From Olivibacter sitiensis DSM 17696 (GTDB lineage: Bacteria > Bacteroidota > Bacteroidia > Sphingobacteriales > Sphingobacteriaceae), in the NCBI RefSeq assembly GCF_000427965.1, contig NZ_ATZA01000020.1, positions 19,918 to 83,917 on the forward strand: DNA of 64,000 bases, in the 5' to 3' direction. The first letter of the stretch is position 1, and each line of letters opens with the position of its first letter. Shown here in pieces: positions 28,688 through 37,568 of this stretch. Made by a program: the position numbers and the translations under genes. Under the pieces are notes generated by a model. That model did no database searches, had not been told where the DNA came from, and saw only the letters and a list, made by a program, of their open reading frames with translations.

Positions 28688-29482
28688 TCAGTCGTTTGTT
28701 CGGCCATGCTTGATGTAGTAGCCGAGCAAGTTGAATGCAATGATAACGTGGTTGAGGATGGTGGGAAGAAAGCCATAATGCCTACAGAATATTGTAAAGC
28801 GTTCTTTGAGGCTCTGCCAGTGCCTCTTCTTTGACATTCCGCCTACAAGGTATTTTGCCACATAGCGGTGGGTATTGATTATTGTTTGTGCCTTTTTTGC
28901 CGCCTTGATGATCCAATCGATGTCTGCGCTTAACGTATAACGACGGTCGTAGGGTGTGGTAATGCTTCTTTTGATATATATGGCTTGATGACTTATGTTC
29001 ATGCCATATTTGAAACTTTTCCAATCGAACTTATCGGGACTTTTATGTCTCCTCCTTCCGAGGCTATGTCCGTTGTCATCTATCATTTCGGTTTCGCCAT
29101 AGTAGATGTCTGCATCGGGATAGGTAGCAAAGACCTTTTCGACCGTATCCTTTTCATAGATTTCGTCTCCCGAATTCATGAATAGCACGTACTTGCCCGT
29201 GGCCATTCTAAGCCCTTTGTTCATAGCGTCATATATGCCGCTGTCTTTTTCGCTGACAAGCGTGTGTATTTGTGGTTTATACTTGTCTAAGATGGCTAGT
29301 GTGCCATCTGTAGAGGCGCCGTCAATAATTATGTATTCGATATATGGGTAATAGCTTTGCTCGATGACGCTCTGTATAGTCCGTTCTATATCCCTTGCGT
29401 TGTTGTACACAACGGTGATGACGCTGAGTAAAGGTGTATGTAATCTGGGTATAGACATATGGACTCCGAAATTTTTTGTCAA
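28688..29482 (-). CDS. Glycosyltransferase family 2 (WcaA-like)
   Basis: 264 aa, GT-A fold. The N-terminus LLSVITVVYNNARDIERT and IIIDGASTDGTLAILDKY (around residue 50) are the nucleotide-sugar site, with LFMNSGDEIYEKDT as the DxD-like region. No transmembrane helix is evident apart from a hydrophobic C-terminal stretch. It is the last gene of the glycan operon and overlaps its upstream neighbour by 4 bp. Confidence 0.92.
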   Translation of the reverse strand: MTKNFGVHMSIPRLHTPLLSVITVVYNNARDIERTIQSVIEQSYYPYIEYIIIDGASTDGTLAILDKYKPQIHTLVSEKDSGIYDAMNKGLRMATGKYVLFMNSGDEIYEKDTVEKVFATYPDADIYYGETEMIDDNGHSLGRRRHKSPDKFDWKSFKYGMNISHQAIYIKRSITTPYDRRYTLSADIDWIIKAAKKAQTIINTHRYVAKYLVGGMSKKRHWQSLKERFTIFCRHYGFLPTILNHVIIAFNLLGYYIKHGRTND

Positions 29483-30192
29483 TATTTTATAAACTGACTC
29501 CAGAAGCTAGGCTCATATTTTTGCCAGGCGTGGCATCCCATTGGAAGCTGTTCATTAATAAGTTCAAAGGACTTTCGCGGAGACCTTTCAAAAGCAAAAT
29601 GAAGCGCTTCCCTTGCATTTGGTTTTTTAAAGGGCACGAACAAGGTCCACAGCACGTCTTCATTTTTTGGCAGGAATATAAATAGGAATCGCGTCCATTT
29701 GCTCCAAGCAAGGTGGCTCTTCACCTTCCTCAGGGATAGTCCGCCATTGCCCACTTTGTTCACTAATTTGCTGGAAAGATTGATAATCGGCTTTTTGCCA
29801 GATGTGATGGGAGGAGCCTCAAGCCATGGTGCTCCTACGTAATCATATCCCTTTCCTGTCCACAGCGCGAGCTCATCTCGAAACACCCAGGCATCGAGTT
29901 GGTATAACAAAATGTATTCATATGTTAGAAAACGTTTATAAAAGAGACGGCTCACTAACAGTCGGCTGTAACTTGTTATGTCTAGGAAATATTCGTTTGG
30001 AAAGCGCTCTATGATCAATGGCTTTTTTGCCAATGTTTCGTAATAGGTGGTGTTTAAAGATTGCGGCACGACGAGTACTATTGGATAGCCTACCAAGATA
30101 TCCATGCATTGCCAAAATGAACGCTTTTCGACTGGGTCGGCGATCTCTTTATATACGGGAATAACAATGGCTACTTTGTGATTCTCTTCCAT
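29479..30192 (-). CDS. DUF5672 family protein (glycosyltransferase-like)
   Basis: About 237 aa from MEENHKVAIVIPVYKE; a Met 12 codons upstream (30228) would lengthen the overlap with the previous gene to 58 bp. The protein has YEYILLYQLDAWVF, the acidic motif of DUF5672, then YDYVGAPWLEAPP and GNGGLSLRKV, as in GT-A type sugar transferases. DUF5672 is common in polysaccharide loci. A sugar donor cannot be assigned. It overlaps the GT2 gene by 4 bp. Confidence 0.85.
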   Translation of the reverse strand: MEENHKVAIVIPVYKEIADPVEKRSFWQCMDILVGYPIVLVVPQSLNTTYYETLAKKPLIIERFPNEYFLDITSYSRLLVSRLFYKRFLTYEYILLYQLDAWVFRDELALWTGKGYDYVGAPWLEAPPITSGKKPIINLSSKLVNKVGNGGLSLRKVKSHLAWSKWTRFLFIFLPKNEDVLWTLFVPFKKPNAREALHFAFERSPRKSFELINEQLPMGCHAWQKYEPSFWSQFIKY

Positions 30193-31085
30193 TGGTTTGT
30201 CAAGAATTTCTTTCCTCGTTTGATCCACGACCCTTTTCTGTGCTTATAAAAATGCTTGGTAGCCTCTACTGCTTCTGGACACTCCTCGATGACGTTTGGA
30301 AAAGATATTATGGGCTTGTTGGCCATGCTTACCCTGTAAGTATCTTCAATGATAGAATGTACTCCGCTGCCATCGTGACCTATATTTTCGATTAACGATT
30401 CCCTTGGGTATAATACTAAACCATCGTTTAGGAATACGGATGCATGCCATCGTATGGCCCAAGAATCGTTTTTCCCTTTTTTAAAGTCCATCAACTGTTT
30501 CCAGTAGTTCATGCTGCCGTTGAAGGTAAAGCGAGCTTTCTTTTCTTTGTTGAATTTCTGGTAAAGGGATTCAATATCGGGGTTAAACTTGTCCCATGCC
30601 CTTTTCCAGGTGGCCCAGCCCCAGCTATTGGTAGAACGCATAAAAAAACTCTCGGGAAGTTTGTCCGTTTGAGTAAGTGGAAAGTTATATGCAGCGATTT
30701 GCATGACACGTTCTTCCTGTATATAGCGCTCCAATGCTTCGTTAAAGTATTGCAGGGTATAGGGAGATGTGAGCAAATCGTCTTCCAGGACAATGATCTT
30801 CCCGTATTCGTTCACCAAACCACTAATGCCATCAATGATGGAATTGGCAAGTCCCATATGTGTGTCCCGCGTTATCAGCTTAACAGATCTAAACCCCTCT
30901 ATATGTCGGACTTCATTTCTGGTTTCTTGCACTTTTTGCTCGTCGCCCGAGGTCTTAGCTGCATCGGAAAATATGTATAATCTACTATCTCCGCTCAACG
31001 TGTTCTTACGGAGGTATTGGAGGGTTCGCCGTGTATGCTCTGGACGGTTATATATAAAAAGGGCTATGGGCGCGAGATTTTGCAT
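30171..31085 (-). CDS. Glycosyltransferase (GT2/GNT1-like)
   Basis: 304 aa. The N-terminus PIALFIYNRPEHTRRTLQYL is typical of nucleotide-diphospho-sugar transferases. IIVLEDDLLTSPYTLQYFNEAL is a strong D-x-D-type catalytic motif like that in GNT-I-related enzymes. SWGWATWKRAWDKF and SWAIRWHASVFLNDGL are further conserved segments of the family. Part of the five-gene glycan operon. The sugar specificity is unknown. Confidence 0.88.
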   Translation of the reverse strand: MQNLAPIALFIYNRPEHTRRTLQYLRKNTLSGDSRLYIFSDAAKTSGDEQKVQETRNEVRHIEGFRSVKLITRDTHMGLANSIIDGISGLVNEYGKIIVLEDDLLTSPYTLQYFNEALERYIQEERVMQIAAYNFPLTQTDKLPESFFMRSTNSWGWATWKRAWDKFNPDIESLYQKFNKEKKARFTFNGSMNYWKQLMDFKKGKNDSWAIRWHASVFLNDGLVLYPRESLIENIGHDGSGVHSIIEDTYRVSMANKPIISFPNVIEECPEAVEATKHFYKHRKGSWIKRGKKFLTNQWKRITK

Positions 31086-31088
31086 ATT

Positions 31089-31727
31089 CTAGATGCCTAA
31101 ACAATTGTTTGGACGATAGAAAACCGAGGTTTCCTTCCTGTAAAAGAAGCCTGGCGAAATACCGCTAAAGGAAAGTTTTCTAAATCCATTTTCATTTAGA
31201 AAGGTTGTGCTTTCATTGTATTTTGTTCTTTCCGTATCGTCGAATATAATGACACCTCCCGCATTTAGGGATTGAATAGCTTGCTTGCAGCAGTTGTTTC
31301 TGTCCCGTCCATCGATAAGTATGATGTCATAGGTGCCACCGAGGCAGGTTCTACAGTATTTTCCATCTGTGTCAATGATCTGGAAAGTTAGATCGACATT
31401 TTTGGGAAGGTCTTTGCTAACCTGTTCAAACCATTGCTGGTCGTGTTCTACTGATGTGACATGTTGCACCTTGGAGGCGAAATAGCGCGTAGAACTTCCA
31501 GACCCATATTCAAATAAACTCATTTGGGCATTGAGTCTCTCATCAAGGAAATCAATAGCTGAATAGGTGAGCCATGGCAGAGGCTTGCCTTCAATGTCTA
31601 TCGGTTTTTTCTTGTCATAGGCTTCTATCCAGCCTATTTCCGCCAAATATCCTTTCACCCCAAAGGACAGAAAAGAGCGTAGTTTTCGCGGGCTGAACAG
31701 GCTGAAGTATGAATAATATCTTTTCAA
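31089..31727 (-). CDS. Class I SAM-dependent methyltransferase
   Basis: 212 aa. The SAM-binding motif I is LFEYGSGSSTRYFA (about residues 70-83), with VTSVEHDQQWFEQV as the motif II acidic loop and YDIILIDGRDRNNCCKQA as motif IV. It resembles FkbM/TylF-like methyltransferases in sugar clusters and may O-methylate a glycan residue. It overlaps the flippase gene by 4 bp and precedes the glycosyltransferase gene by 3 bp, so it is in the operon. Confidence 0.82.
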   Translation of the reverse strand: MKRYYSYFSLFSPRKLRSFLSFGVKGYLAEIGWIEAYDKKKPIDIEGKPLPWLTYSAIDFLDERLNAQMSLFEYGSGSSTRYFASKVQHVTSVEHDQQWFEQVSKDLPKNVDLTFQIIDTDGKYCRTCLGGTYDIILIDGRDRNNCCKQAIQSLNAGGVIIFDDTERTKYNESTTFLNENGFRKLSFSGISPGFFYRKETSVFYRPNNCLGI

Positions 31728-33049
31728 TGGTTTCGCTTTATAATTTTATAAGTCAAATTTAACAATAATAGGGACTTTAGCATGGAAAACGCCTGCTCTC
31801 GGGTTTTCGGTATAAAGATGAGGAAAAATGTTGACACGAAGTAAGCGATGAGCGTCGCGTAAGCGGCACCAACAATACCATAGCGAGGTATCCAAAATAT
31901 ATTGAGCAGTATATTAACAATGGCGCCAGCGGCGGTGCGTACCATGGACAATTTTACGTAGCCTTCTGCAATCAGGTATTGGCTGCTGGCGGTACCCAAA
32001 AAGACAAATACGCCAGCCCAGACATGCACGGCAAGCACATGTGCACCACTGGCATATTCGGGTTTATAAAACCATTTGAAAATGTATGGTGATAGTATGG
32101 TGGTGGCGATTGCAATGGATAAGCTAATGATGCACATGAGGTCATAAAGATTGGATAATCTTTTTTTATAGCGCTGCGCGTTTTCCTTGCGGGCATTCAT
32201 CAAAGCTGGGAAGACAGAGGTGGAAATTGCCACTGGGATAAAGTACCAGCTTTCGCTGAGGCTCACTACAGGCGAGTAAATTCCCAACTGGCTATTGTCG
32301 AGATAGTATTCTATCATGATCTGATCGATCTTCATGTACAGTGTAACAAGAATGGCAGAAAAAGCCAGTGGCCATGAGTTTCTTAGCAGGTGTTTGGCTA
32401 ATGTTTCATCAAATGACCACGCGCGCAATGAAAATCCGAGCTTAGTATAACTGATGACATAGCCCAGGGCAATGAAAGCTACATCGCCCACTAAGCACCA
32501 GATGAAATAATCGAGGGGAGCATGAAGTATGATGAGCAGAAGCTTAATGAGTGCCGAGATGATATTACCTCCCACCTGCACATACATGATATATTTTGCC
32601 CGTACAGTTGCTTGAAAAAAGCAATCCACAACATTGATTGCCTGTATGACGCAACATAGCGAGACGATGGCAATATAGGAAAAGGGGATGGCGGGAGTCA
32701 AGATGAAATAGGTGAGGAACACCAATGGAATAACCATTAATCCTGCTATGGAACGCAGCATGAAGGCAGTACCCAAAAGGCTGTCCTTCTTGCTTGGCTG
32801 ACCTATCAACTCGCGTGTAAGGTAGGCATCTAGCCCCAATGCAGCAGTAGCCATGAAAAAGGTGACAATGGTCATGGGATAATTAAGCATCCCATTGGCT
32901 TCAGTACCCAAGTAGTTGGGGATAGCAAAAGAGGTGATGATCATCTTGATGAACAATGAGCCGACCCTGGCCATCATGAGCCAACCAGTGTTCTTTAGGT
33001 ATTTCTGAAAAGCCTGCGGGTCAAAGCCAGGGAGTGTAGGAATCCTCAT
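31724..33049 (-). CDS. Wzx-like oligosaccharide flippase
   Basis: 441 aa with about 12-14 transmembrane helices and the polysaccharide-biosynthesis (MOP superfamily) layout. It starts with an amphipathic segment, then YLKNTGWLMMARVGSLFIKM, the usual first helix of Wzx proteins. It would move lipid-linked oligosaccharide from the cytoplasmic to the outer leaflet. First gene of the operon flippase-methyltransferase-GT-DUF5672-GT2. Confidence 0.9.
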   Translation of the reverse strand: MRIPTLPGFDPQAFQKYLKNTGWLMMARVGSLFIKMIITSFAIPNYLGTEANGMLNYPMTIVTFFMATAALGLDAYLTRELIGQPSKKDSLLGTAFMLRSIAGLMVIPLVFLTYFILTPAIPFSYIAIVSLCCVIQAINVVDCFFQATVRAKYIMYVQVGGNIISALIKLLLIILHAPLDYFIWCLVGDVAFIALGYVISYTKLGFSLRAWSFDETLAKHLLRNSWPLAFSAILVTLYMKIDQIMIEYYLDNSQLGIYSPVVSLSESWYFIPVAISTSVFPALMNARKENAQRYKKRLSNLYDLMCIISLSIAIATTILSPYIFKWFYKPEYASGAHVLAVHVWAGVFVFLGTASSQYLIAEGYVKLSMVRTAAGAIVNILLNIFWIPRYGIVGAAYATLIAYFVSTFFLIFIPKTREQAFSMLKSLLLLNLTYKIIKRNH

Positions 33050-33081
33050 GTTGATGCAAACCTAACAAAAATAAGCTTCAT

Positions 33082-33117
33082 AAAAAACGGGATATCAACT
33101 CTCGTTCATATCCCGTT
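33082..33117 (-). terminator. Intrinsic terminator of typA
   Basis: On the minus strand AACGGGATAT / ATATCCCGTT (10 bp, 12-nt loop) is followed by six T. It lies 24 bp after the typA stop and separates it from the flippase operon. Confidence 0.85.
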
Positions 33118-33140
33118 TCTGGTATCATCTTTAAAAAAGT

Positions 33141-34946
33141 TTATTGAAACTTCTTCGCATTTACCTTACGTTCATTCTCCGTTAGGTATATCTTCCTCAA
33201 GCGGATGCTTTGTGGCGTCACTTCGATGTATTCGTCTGCCTGAATATATTCCATGGACTCTTCTAGCGAGAATTTAATAGCAGGTGCAATACGTACGTTG
33301 TCGTCACTACCAGAAGCACGCATATTGGTGAGCTGTTTTCCCTTTACGATATTGACCACGAGGTCATTATCCCTAGAGTGTTCGCCTACAATTTGCCCTT
33401 CGTAAATATCCACTCCTGGGTCTACAAAGAAACGGCCTCTATCTTGCAGCTTATCTATAGAATAAGCTGTTGTCTGTCCCTTATCCATAGAGATAAGAAC
33501 GCCTGCCAAGCGGCCAGGAATAGGGCCTTTCCAAGGCTGGTATTCCTTCATGCGGTGTGCCATTACGGCCTCACCTGCCGTCGCGGTCAGCACGTTGTTA
33601 CGTAGGCCGATGATTCCGCGAGAAGGAATTTCAAATTCGAGGTGCTGCATCTCACCCTTTGCTTCCATGATGAGCAGCTCTCCCTTGCGCTGTGTTACCA
33701 GCTCAATGACCTTGCCTGATACTTCTGCTGGCACATCTACTACCAATGTTTCAATTGGTTCGCATTTGACACCGTCTATCTCTTTGACAATAACCTGTGG
33801 TTGACCCACTTGCAATTCATATCCTTCTCGGCGCATGGTCTCAATGAGTACGGACAAGTGAAGGATTCCACGTCCATATACCAAGAACGCATCGGCAGAT
33901 TCGGTAGGTACGACCTTCAGGGCCAAGTTTTTCTCCATCTCTTTATAGAGGCGGTCTTGCAAATGCCTGGAAGTTACAAACTTGCCTTCCTTACCAAAGA
34001 ATGGCGAGTTGTTGATGGTGAAGAGCATGTTCATGGTAGGTTCATCAATATGGATGACCTCCAATTGTTCGGGGTTCTCGAAATCGGCAATGGTATCGCC
34101 AATATCAAAGCCTTCGATGCCTACAACGGCACAGATGTCGCCCGACTTCACTTCGGGAACCTTGATTTTTCCAAGCCCTTCAAAAGTATAAAGCTCCTTG
34201 ACGCGAGATTTTACAATCTTGCCATCCCGTTTCATCAAGGATACAGGTTGATTTTCCTTTATGGTACCCCTAGCTACGCGGCCTATCGCGATACGGCCTA
34301 CAAATGAAGAGTAGTCCAATGAGGTGATTTGCATTTGCAAAGTACCCTCATGAATAGGTGCTGAAGGGATATGCTCCAATATAGCCTCCAATAGGTCTGT
34401 GAAATCTTCCGTTGGTTTCTTCCAGTCGGTAGACATCCAACCTTGTTTGGAAGAACCGTATAGTACTGGGAAGTCCAATTGTTCTTCCGTAGCGTCCAAA
34501 TTGAAGAATAGTTCAAAAACTTGCTCGTACACCTCTTCGGGCCTGCAGTTTTCCTTGTCCACCTTGTTGACTACTACAATGGGTTTGAGTCCCAATCCAA
34601 GTGCTTTCTGCGTCACAAAGCGGGTTTGTGGCATTGGTCCTTCAAAGGCGTCTACTAGTAGGATTACTCCATCCGCCATTTTCAACACACGTTCTACCTC
34701 GCCGCCGAAGTCGGCGTGACCAGGTGTGTCTATGATGTTGATCTTGACGTCTTTATATTTGACCGATACGTTCTTCGAAACGATAGTGATTCCCCTTTCG
34801 CGTTCTAGATCATTGTTGTCCAGAATGAGGTCACCAGTTTGTTCGTTTTCGCGAAACAGGTTGGTAAAGTGCAATATTTTATCCACCAAGGTCGTTTTGC
34901 CGTGGTCTACGTGTGCGATGATCGCAATGTTCCTGATTTTCTGCAT
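33141..34946 (-). CDS. typA: Ribosome-associated GTPase TypA/BipA
   Basis: 601 aa from MQKIRNIAII; an upstream Met 11 codons earlier is rejected because the family starts here. The G domain carries AHVDHGKTTLVD, DTPGHADFGGEVERV and NKVDKENC. It is followed by domain II, EF-G-like domains III and V, and the TypA-specific C-terminal domain (RLAGVLISMDKGQTTAYS, then GMIVGEHSRDNDL-like IVGEHSRDNDLVVN). It acts in ribosome assembly and stress tolerance. Monocistronic with its own terminator. Confidence 0.97.
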   Translation of the reverse strand: MQKIRNIAIIAHVDHGKTTLVDKILHFTNLFRENEQTGDLILDNNDLERERGITIVSKNVSVKYKDVKINIIDTPGHADFGGEVERVLKMADGVILLVDAFEGPMPQTRFVTQKALGLGLKPIVVVNKVDKENCRPEEVYEQVFELFFNLDATEEQLDFPVLYGSSKQGWMSTDWKKPTEDFTDLLEAILEHIPSAPIHEGTLQMQITSLDYSSFVGRIAIGRVARGTIKENQPVSLMKRDGKIVKSRVKELYTFEGLGKIKVPEVKSGDICAVVGIEGFDIGDTIADFENPEQLEVIHIDEPTMNMLFTINNSPFFGKEGKFVTSRHLQDRLYKEMEKNLALKVVPTESADAFLVYGRGILHLSVLIETMRREGYELQVGQPQVIVKEIDGVKCEPIETLVVDVPAEVSGKVIELVTQRKGELLIMEAKGEMQHLEFEIPSRGIIGLRNNVLTATAGEAVMAHRMKEYQPWKGPIPGRLAGVLISMDKGQTTAYSIDKLQDRGRFFVDPGVDIYEGQIVGEHSRDNDLVVNIVKGKQLTNMRASGSDDNVRIAPAIKFSLEESMEYIQADEYIEVTPQSIRLRKIYLTENERKVNAKKFQ

Positions 34947-34976
34947 GAAGCAAAAGTTAATTTCAAAAATTTTGCG

Positions 34977-34984
34977 CAAAGATA
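34977..34984 (-). promoter_or_regulatory. Possible -7 box of typA
   Basis: TATCTTTG on the minus strand lies 30 nt before the typA start. A palindrome GGATATATATCC lies just upstream. The -33 element is not clear. Confidence 0.4.
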
Positions 34985-35149
34985 CGGATATATATCCAAA
35001 GATTTTCAGGTGTTTTCATTTATTTGATGTCTCAAAAACCGCTGACTTTGACCTGTGTAGCAAAGGTATGCCTAGGGTATGGGATAGATGCCCATAGACA
35101 TGAATATTAATATTGAACAAACCTGACATTCCCATAAAAAAAGAAACCT

Positions 35150-35157
35150 TAACTTTG
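35150..35157 (+). promoter_or_regulatory. -7 box next to the FeoB-associated gene start
   Basis: TAACTTTG matches TAnnTTTG and ends 5 nt before the ATG at 35163. No -33 TTTG at the expected distance. Confidence 0.4.
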
Positions 35158-35162
35158 TTCAC

Positions 35163-35321
35163 ATGGATATCCAGCTAATTATTGTTTTCTTTCTTTTTGC
35201 CTGTGCCGCGTTTTTCTTGGGTCGCATGGTTTACAATAACCTACGTCCTAAAAAGGGCGGTGCCTGTGGCAGTAACTGCAAATGTGGAATGGATTTGTCT
35301 CAGCCTAAGAAGGGACATTAA
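35163..35321 (+). CDS. FeoB-associated Cys-rich membrane protein
   Basis: 52 aa, too short for most gene callers. One N-terminal helix (about 3-22; LIIVFFLFACAAFFLG) is followed by a basic stretch and the Cys cluster ACGSNCKCGMDL, the signature of the FeoB_associated family. Members usually sit beside feoB, the ferrous iron transporter, but none is nearby here. The last 17 nt overlap the 3' end of ispF on the opposite strand. Role unknown; metal or thiol chemistry is a guess from the cysteines. Confidence 0.75.
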   Translation: MDIQLIIVFFLFACAAFFLGRMVYNNLRPKKGGACGSNCKCGMDLSQPKKGH

Positions 35322-35796
35322 TCTTTTCTATTAGGCACACCGCGTAAGCTACCACTCCTTCTTGCCTACCAACAAATCCCATTGTTTCGTTTGTGGTAGC
35401 CTTGATGGAAATGTCGTCTTCATCAAGCCCCGTCACTTCGGCTATATTTTTCTTCATGCTAGGAATATAAGGCTTTATCTTGGGAGCCTCCAGGCAGAGC
35501 ATGGCGTCGATATTGCCGAGTTGGAACTGCTTTTCGTGTAGCAATCGTATGCATTCTTTCAGTAGGACAAGGCTGCTAATTCCTTTCCACTTGGGATCGG
35601 TGTTTGGAAAATGGTAGCCTATGTCTTCCAGGTTGGCGGCGCCCAGTATCGCGTCGCATATGGCATGTACCAGTACATCGGCATCCGAATGGCCAAAAGC
35701 GCCGGCATGGTGATCTATGGGCGTTCCCCCCAAAATAAATGGATGTCCTTCTTGCATTTGATGCACATCAAAGCCAAAACCCACCTTTATCTTCAT
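35305..35796 (-). CDS. ispF: 2-C-methyl-D-erythritol 2,4-cyclodiphosphate synthase
   Basis: 163 aa; the MEP-pathway enzyme that makes the cyclic diphosphate intermediate of isoprenoid synthesis. The zinc site is DVHQ at residues 9-12 with the His in GHSDADVLVHAICDA (around 36-50). The C-terminus has NETMGFVGRQEGVVAYAV, typical of IspF. Monofunctional; ispD is not fused or adjacent. Full length for the family. It is 29 bp downstream of dacB on the same strand. Confidence 0.97.
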   Translation of the reverse strand: MKIKVGFGFDVHQMQEGHPFILGGTPIDHHAGAFGHSDADVLVHAICDAILGAANLEDIGYHFPNTDPKWKGISSLVLLKECIRLLHEKQFQLGNIDAMLCLEAPKIKPYIPSMKKNIAEVTGLDEDDISIKATTNETMGFVGRQEGVVAYAVCLIEKINVPS

Positions 35797-35825
35797 GTTT
35801 TATTGCTTTTAATTGATTTGCTTCG

Positions 35826-37145
35826 TTAATATTCTTTGCGTATTGTCGTCATTATTCTGCCCATTTCATCTCTCACTTCACTGGTAGGTCTTACGTAATT
35901 GTTGTTTTGGAACGAATAGAGCAGTCGCTTGCCCTTTCTGGTGATGATATACCCGCTTTGGTTGTGTACACCGCCCAGCGTTCCTGTTTTGCCCCAAACG
36001 AATACTTCTCCTCTGTCCAGTTTATAGGCGTTTTTCAAGGTACCGCTTTCTCCTCCTGCAGGTAGCATGGAGAAAAGTCTGTGCTGGTCGGGAATCCGTT
36101 TAAGTAATTTTTTCAGGATTTCGATATGGTCCATGGGGGTGAAGAGGTTGGATCGAGAAAGTCCTGATCCGTCAGTCCAGTTTGGTTTGTGTGGTAGGTC
36201 GGACAGGTAGTTGTCCAAGCTATGCTTGATAGCCTTTTGCGTATTGAGCTCTTCTCCAAGTGTGGAAGAGCACACCAATAGCAATTGCTCGGCAATAAAA
36301 TTATCACTAGGCAGCATCAAGGCCTTCAGTACTGAATCTATTGGGTTGGAGTATACGGTGATGGCGTCTTTTGGCATAGGTTTTTCTATGGGGGTAACAG
36401 GCCTCTTCAGGGTATCCTCTAGCAAGGCAGCCGTTAGCCTGGGGCTGGTTTTCCAGGGTATGAATGTCGAAAACGAAGTGGGTATATCCATTCGGCTGCG
36501 GTAAAACTGATTGCTTGTCAAATCCCTAGTTACCTGAAATCGTCTTGGTATGGTAATGGTATCAGGCTGAATAAACAAGTTGAAATAGTTTGGTTTTGCC
36601 TCAAGTTTGCCCGTAGTATCGTCGCGATAGAAATGTGCTAGGTTGCCTCCAAAGGGCAAAGCGTTTATTTCTGCTTGGTAGTAGGCGTCATAATCGCCAT
36701 AAGGCCATCCTCTTCCGTAGAAATTACCTTGGTAATTGTCATAGGCATAATATAGTTTCTGCGAGGCATAGCGCAATAGGCCGTAAACCTTTTCGGAGTT
36801 AAAGTCTTCACGGAAAAGCGTTGGGTCGCCCGTTCCCCAAAAGATGAGGGAATCACCGCTTATGGTATAGCGTATGGATGGGATGGAATCGCCAAGCATC
36901 TGCAAAGCCGTGTACATGGTGTACAGCTTGGTGTTGGATGCCGGCACAAAATACTTGTTTTCATTTTCACCATAAATCAAGCTGTCTGCGTCTAGGTCAT
37001 AAAGAACGAAGCCCGTAAAGTGACTTTGGGCAATTTCCGATTCTTTTAATAATGTGAAAATTTCCTCTCGGGATTGTCCTTTGGATGTGGTGAAAGAAAA
37101 ACATAGACTTGAAAAAAACAGGCAATGAAGTACGAATTTGACCAT
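35826..37145 (-). CDS. dacB: D-alanyl-D-alanine carboxypeptidase/endopeptidase (PBP4, S13)
   Basis: 439 aa, exported by a signal peptide (LHCLFFSSLCFSFTTSKG). Penicillin-binding motifs of the S13 family are present: SNTK (SxxK, near residue 70), SGLSRSN (SxN, near 335) and KTGT (KTG, near 385). It trims peptidoglycan stem peptides in the periplasm. Slightly short relative to Escherichia coli DacB, as is normal in Bacteroidota where the inserted domain is smaller. Co-directional with ispF. Confidence 0.93.
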   Translation of the reverse strand: MVKFVLHCLFFSSLCFSFTTSKGQSREEIFTLLKESEIAQSHFTGFVLYDLDADSLIYGENENKYFVPASNTKLYTMYTALQMLGDSIPSIRYTISGDSLIFWGTGDPTLFREDFNSEKVYGLLRYASQKLYYAYDNYQGNFYGRGWPYGDYDAYYQAEINALPFGGNLAHFYRDDTTGKLEAKPNYFNLFIQPDTITIPRRFQVTRDLTSNQFYRSRMDIPTSFSTFIPWKTSPRLTAALLEDTLKRPVTPIEKPMPKDAITVYSNPIDSVLKALMLPSDNFIAEQLLLVCSSTLGEELNTQKAIKHSLDNYLSDLPHKPNWTDGSGLSRSNLFTPMDHIEILKKLLKRIPDQHRLFSMLPAGGESGTLKNAYKLDRGEVFVWGKTGTLGGVHNQSGYIITRKGKRLLYSFQNNNYVRPTSEVRDEMGRIMTTIRKEY

Positions 37146-37254
37146 AATAGTAAAACAAGATGCAATTTTCGCGTAAAGCTATAAAAAAAGAGCAAAACAT
37201 GTGAAGGGATTGCAAACCCTTTCGATAAACGTGCGTTATTTATTTTAAAACAGT

Positions 37255-37374
37255 ATGAACGATTTTTTCAGGGCCATCATTGCTGGCGTTACGGCTAAGA
37301 AGTTGGGAGGAGGGTGTCTCTCTACGATTGTTATTTTTATTATTGTTTATTGGGCATTGGGAAAGTGCAATTGA
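37255..37374 (+). CDS. 39-aa single-helix membrane mini-protein
   Basis: Begins MNDFFRAIIAGVTAKKLGGG and ends with a hydrophobic helix (CLSTIVIFIIVYWALG) and KCN. The Gly-Gly-Gly-Cys turn followed by one helix is a composition I associate with a small conserved Bacteroidota protein, but I cannot name it. It lies in the 423-bp gap between dacB and cysE. Coding potential is inferred from the membrane-protein pattern; no Shine-Dalgarno is evident. The 194 nt that follow contain nothing I can support. Confidence 0.5.
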   Translation: MNDFFRAIIAGVTAKKLGGGCLSTIVIFIIVYWALGKCN

Positions 37375-37568
37375 GCGAGTTGACACCTTTGTGCTCGTTA
37401 TGTTTAGACTTTTGCTTTATGCTATGCATAGTCAGGTGCATTTATCCCCGTAGGGATGGCGTAGATATATGAGAAGCATGGGCCGAATGGGAAAGTTCCT
37501 TCCCTATTTGAGGAGAAAAAGGAGATAGGCTTGGGCGAGTTTTTGAATGAAGGGTTGGAGTTATAACA

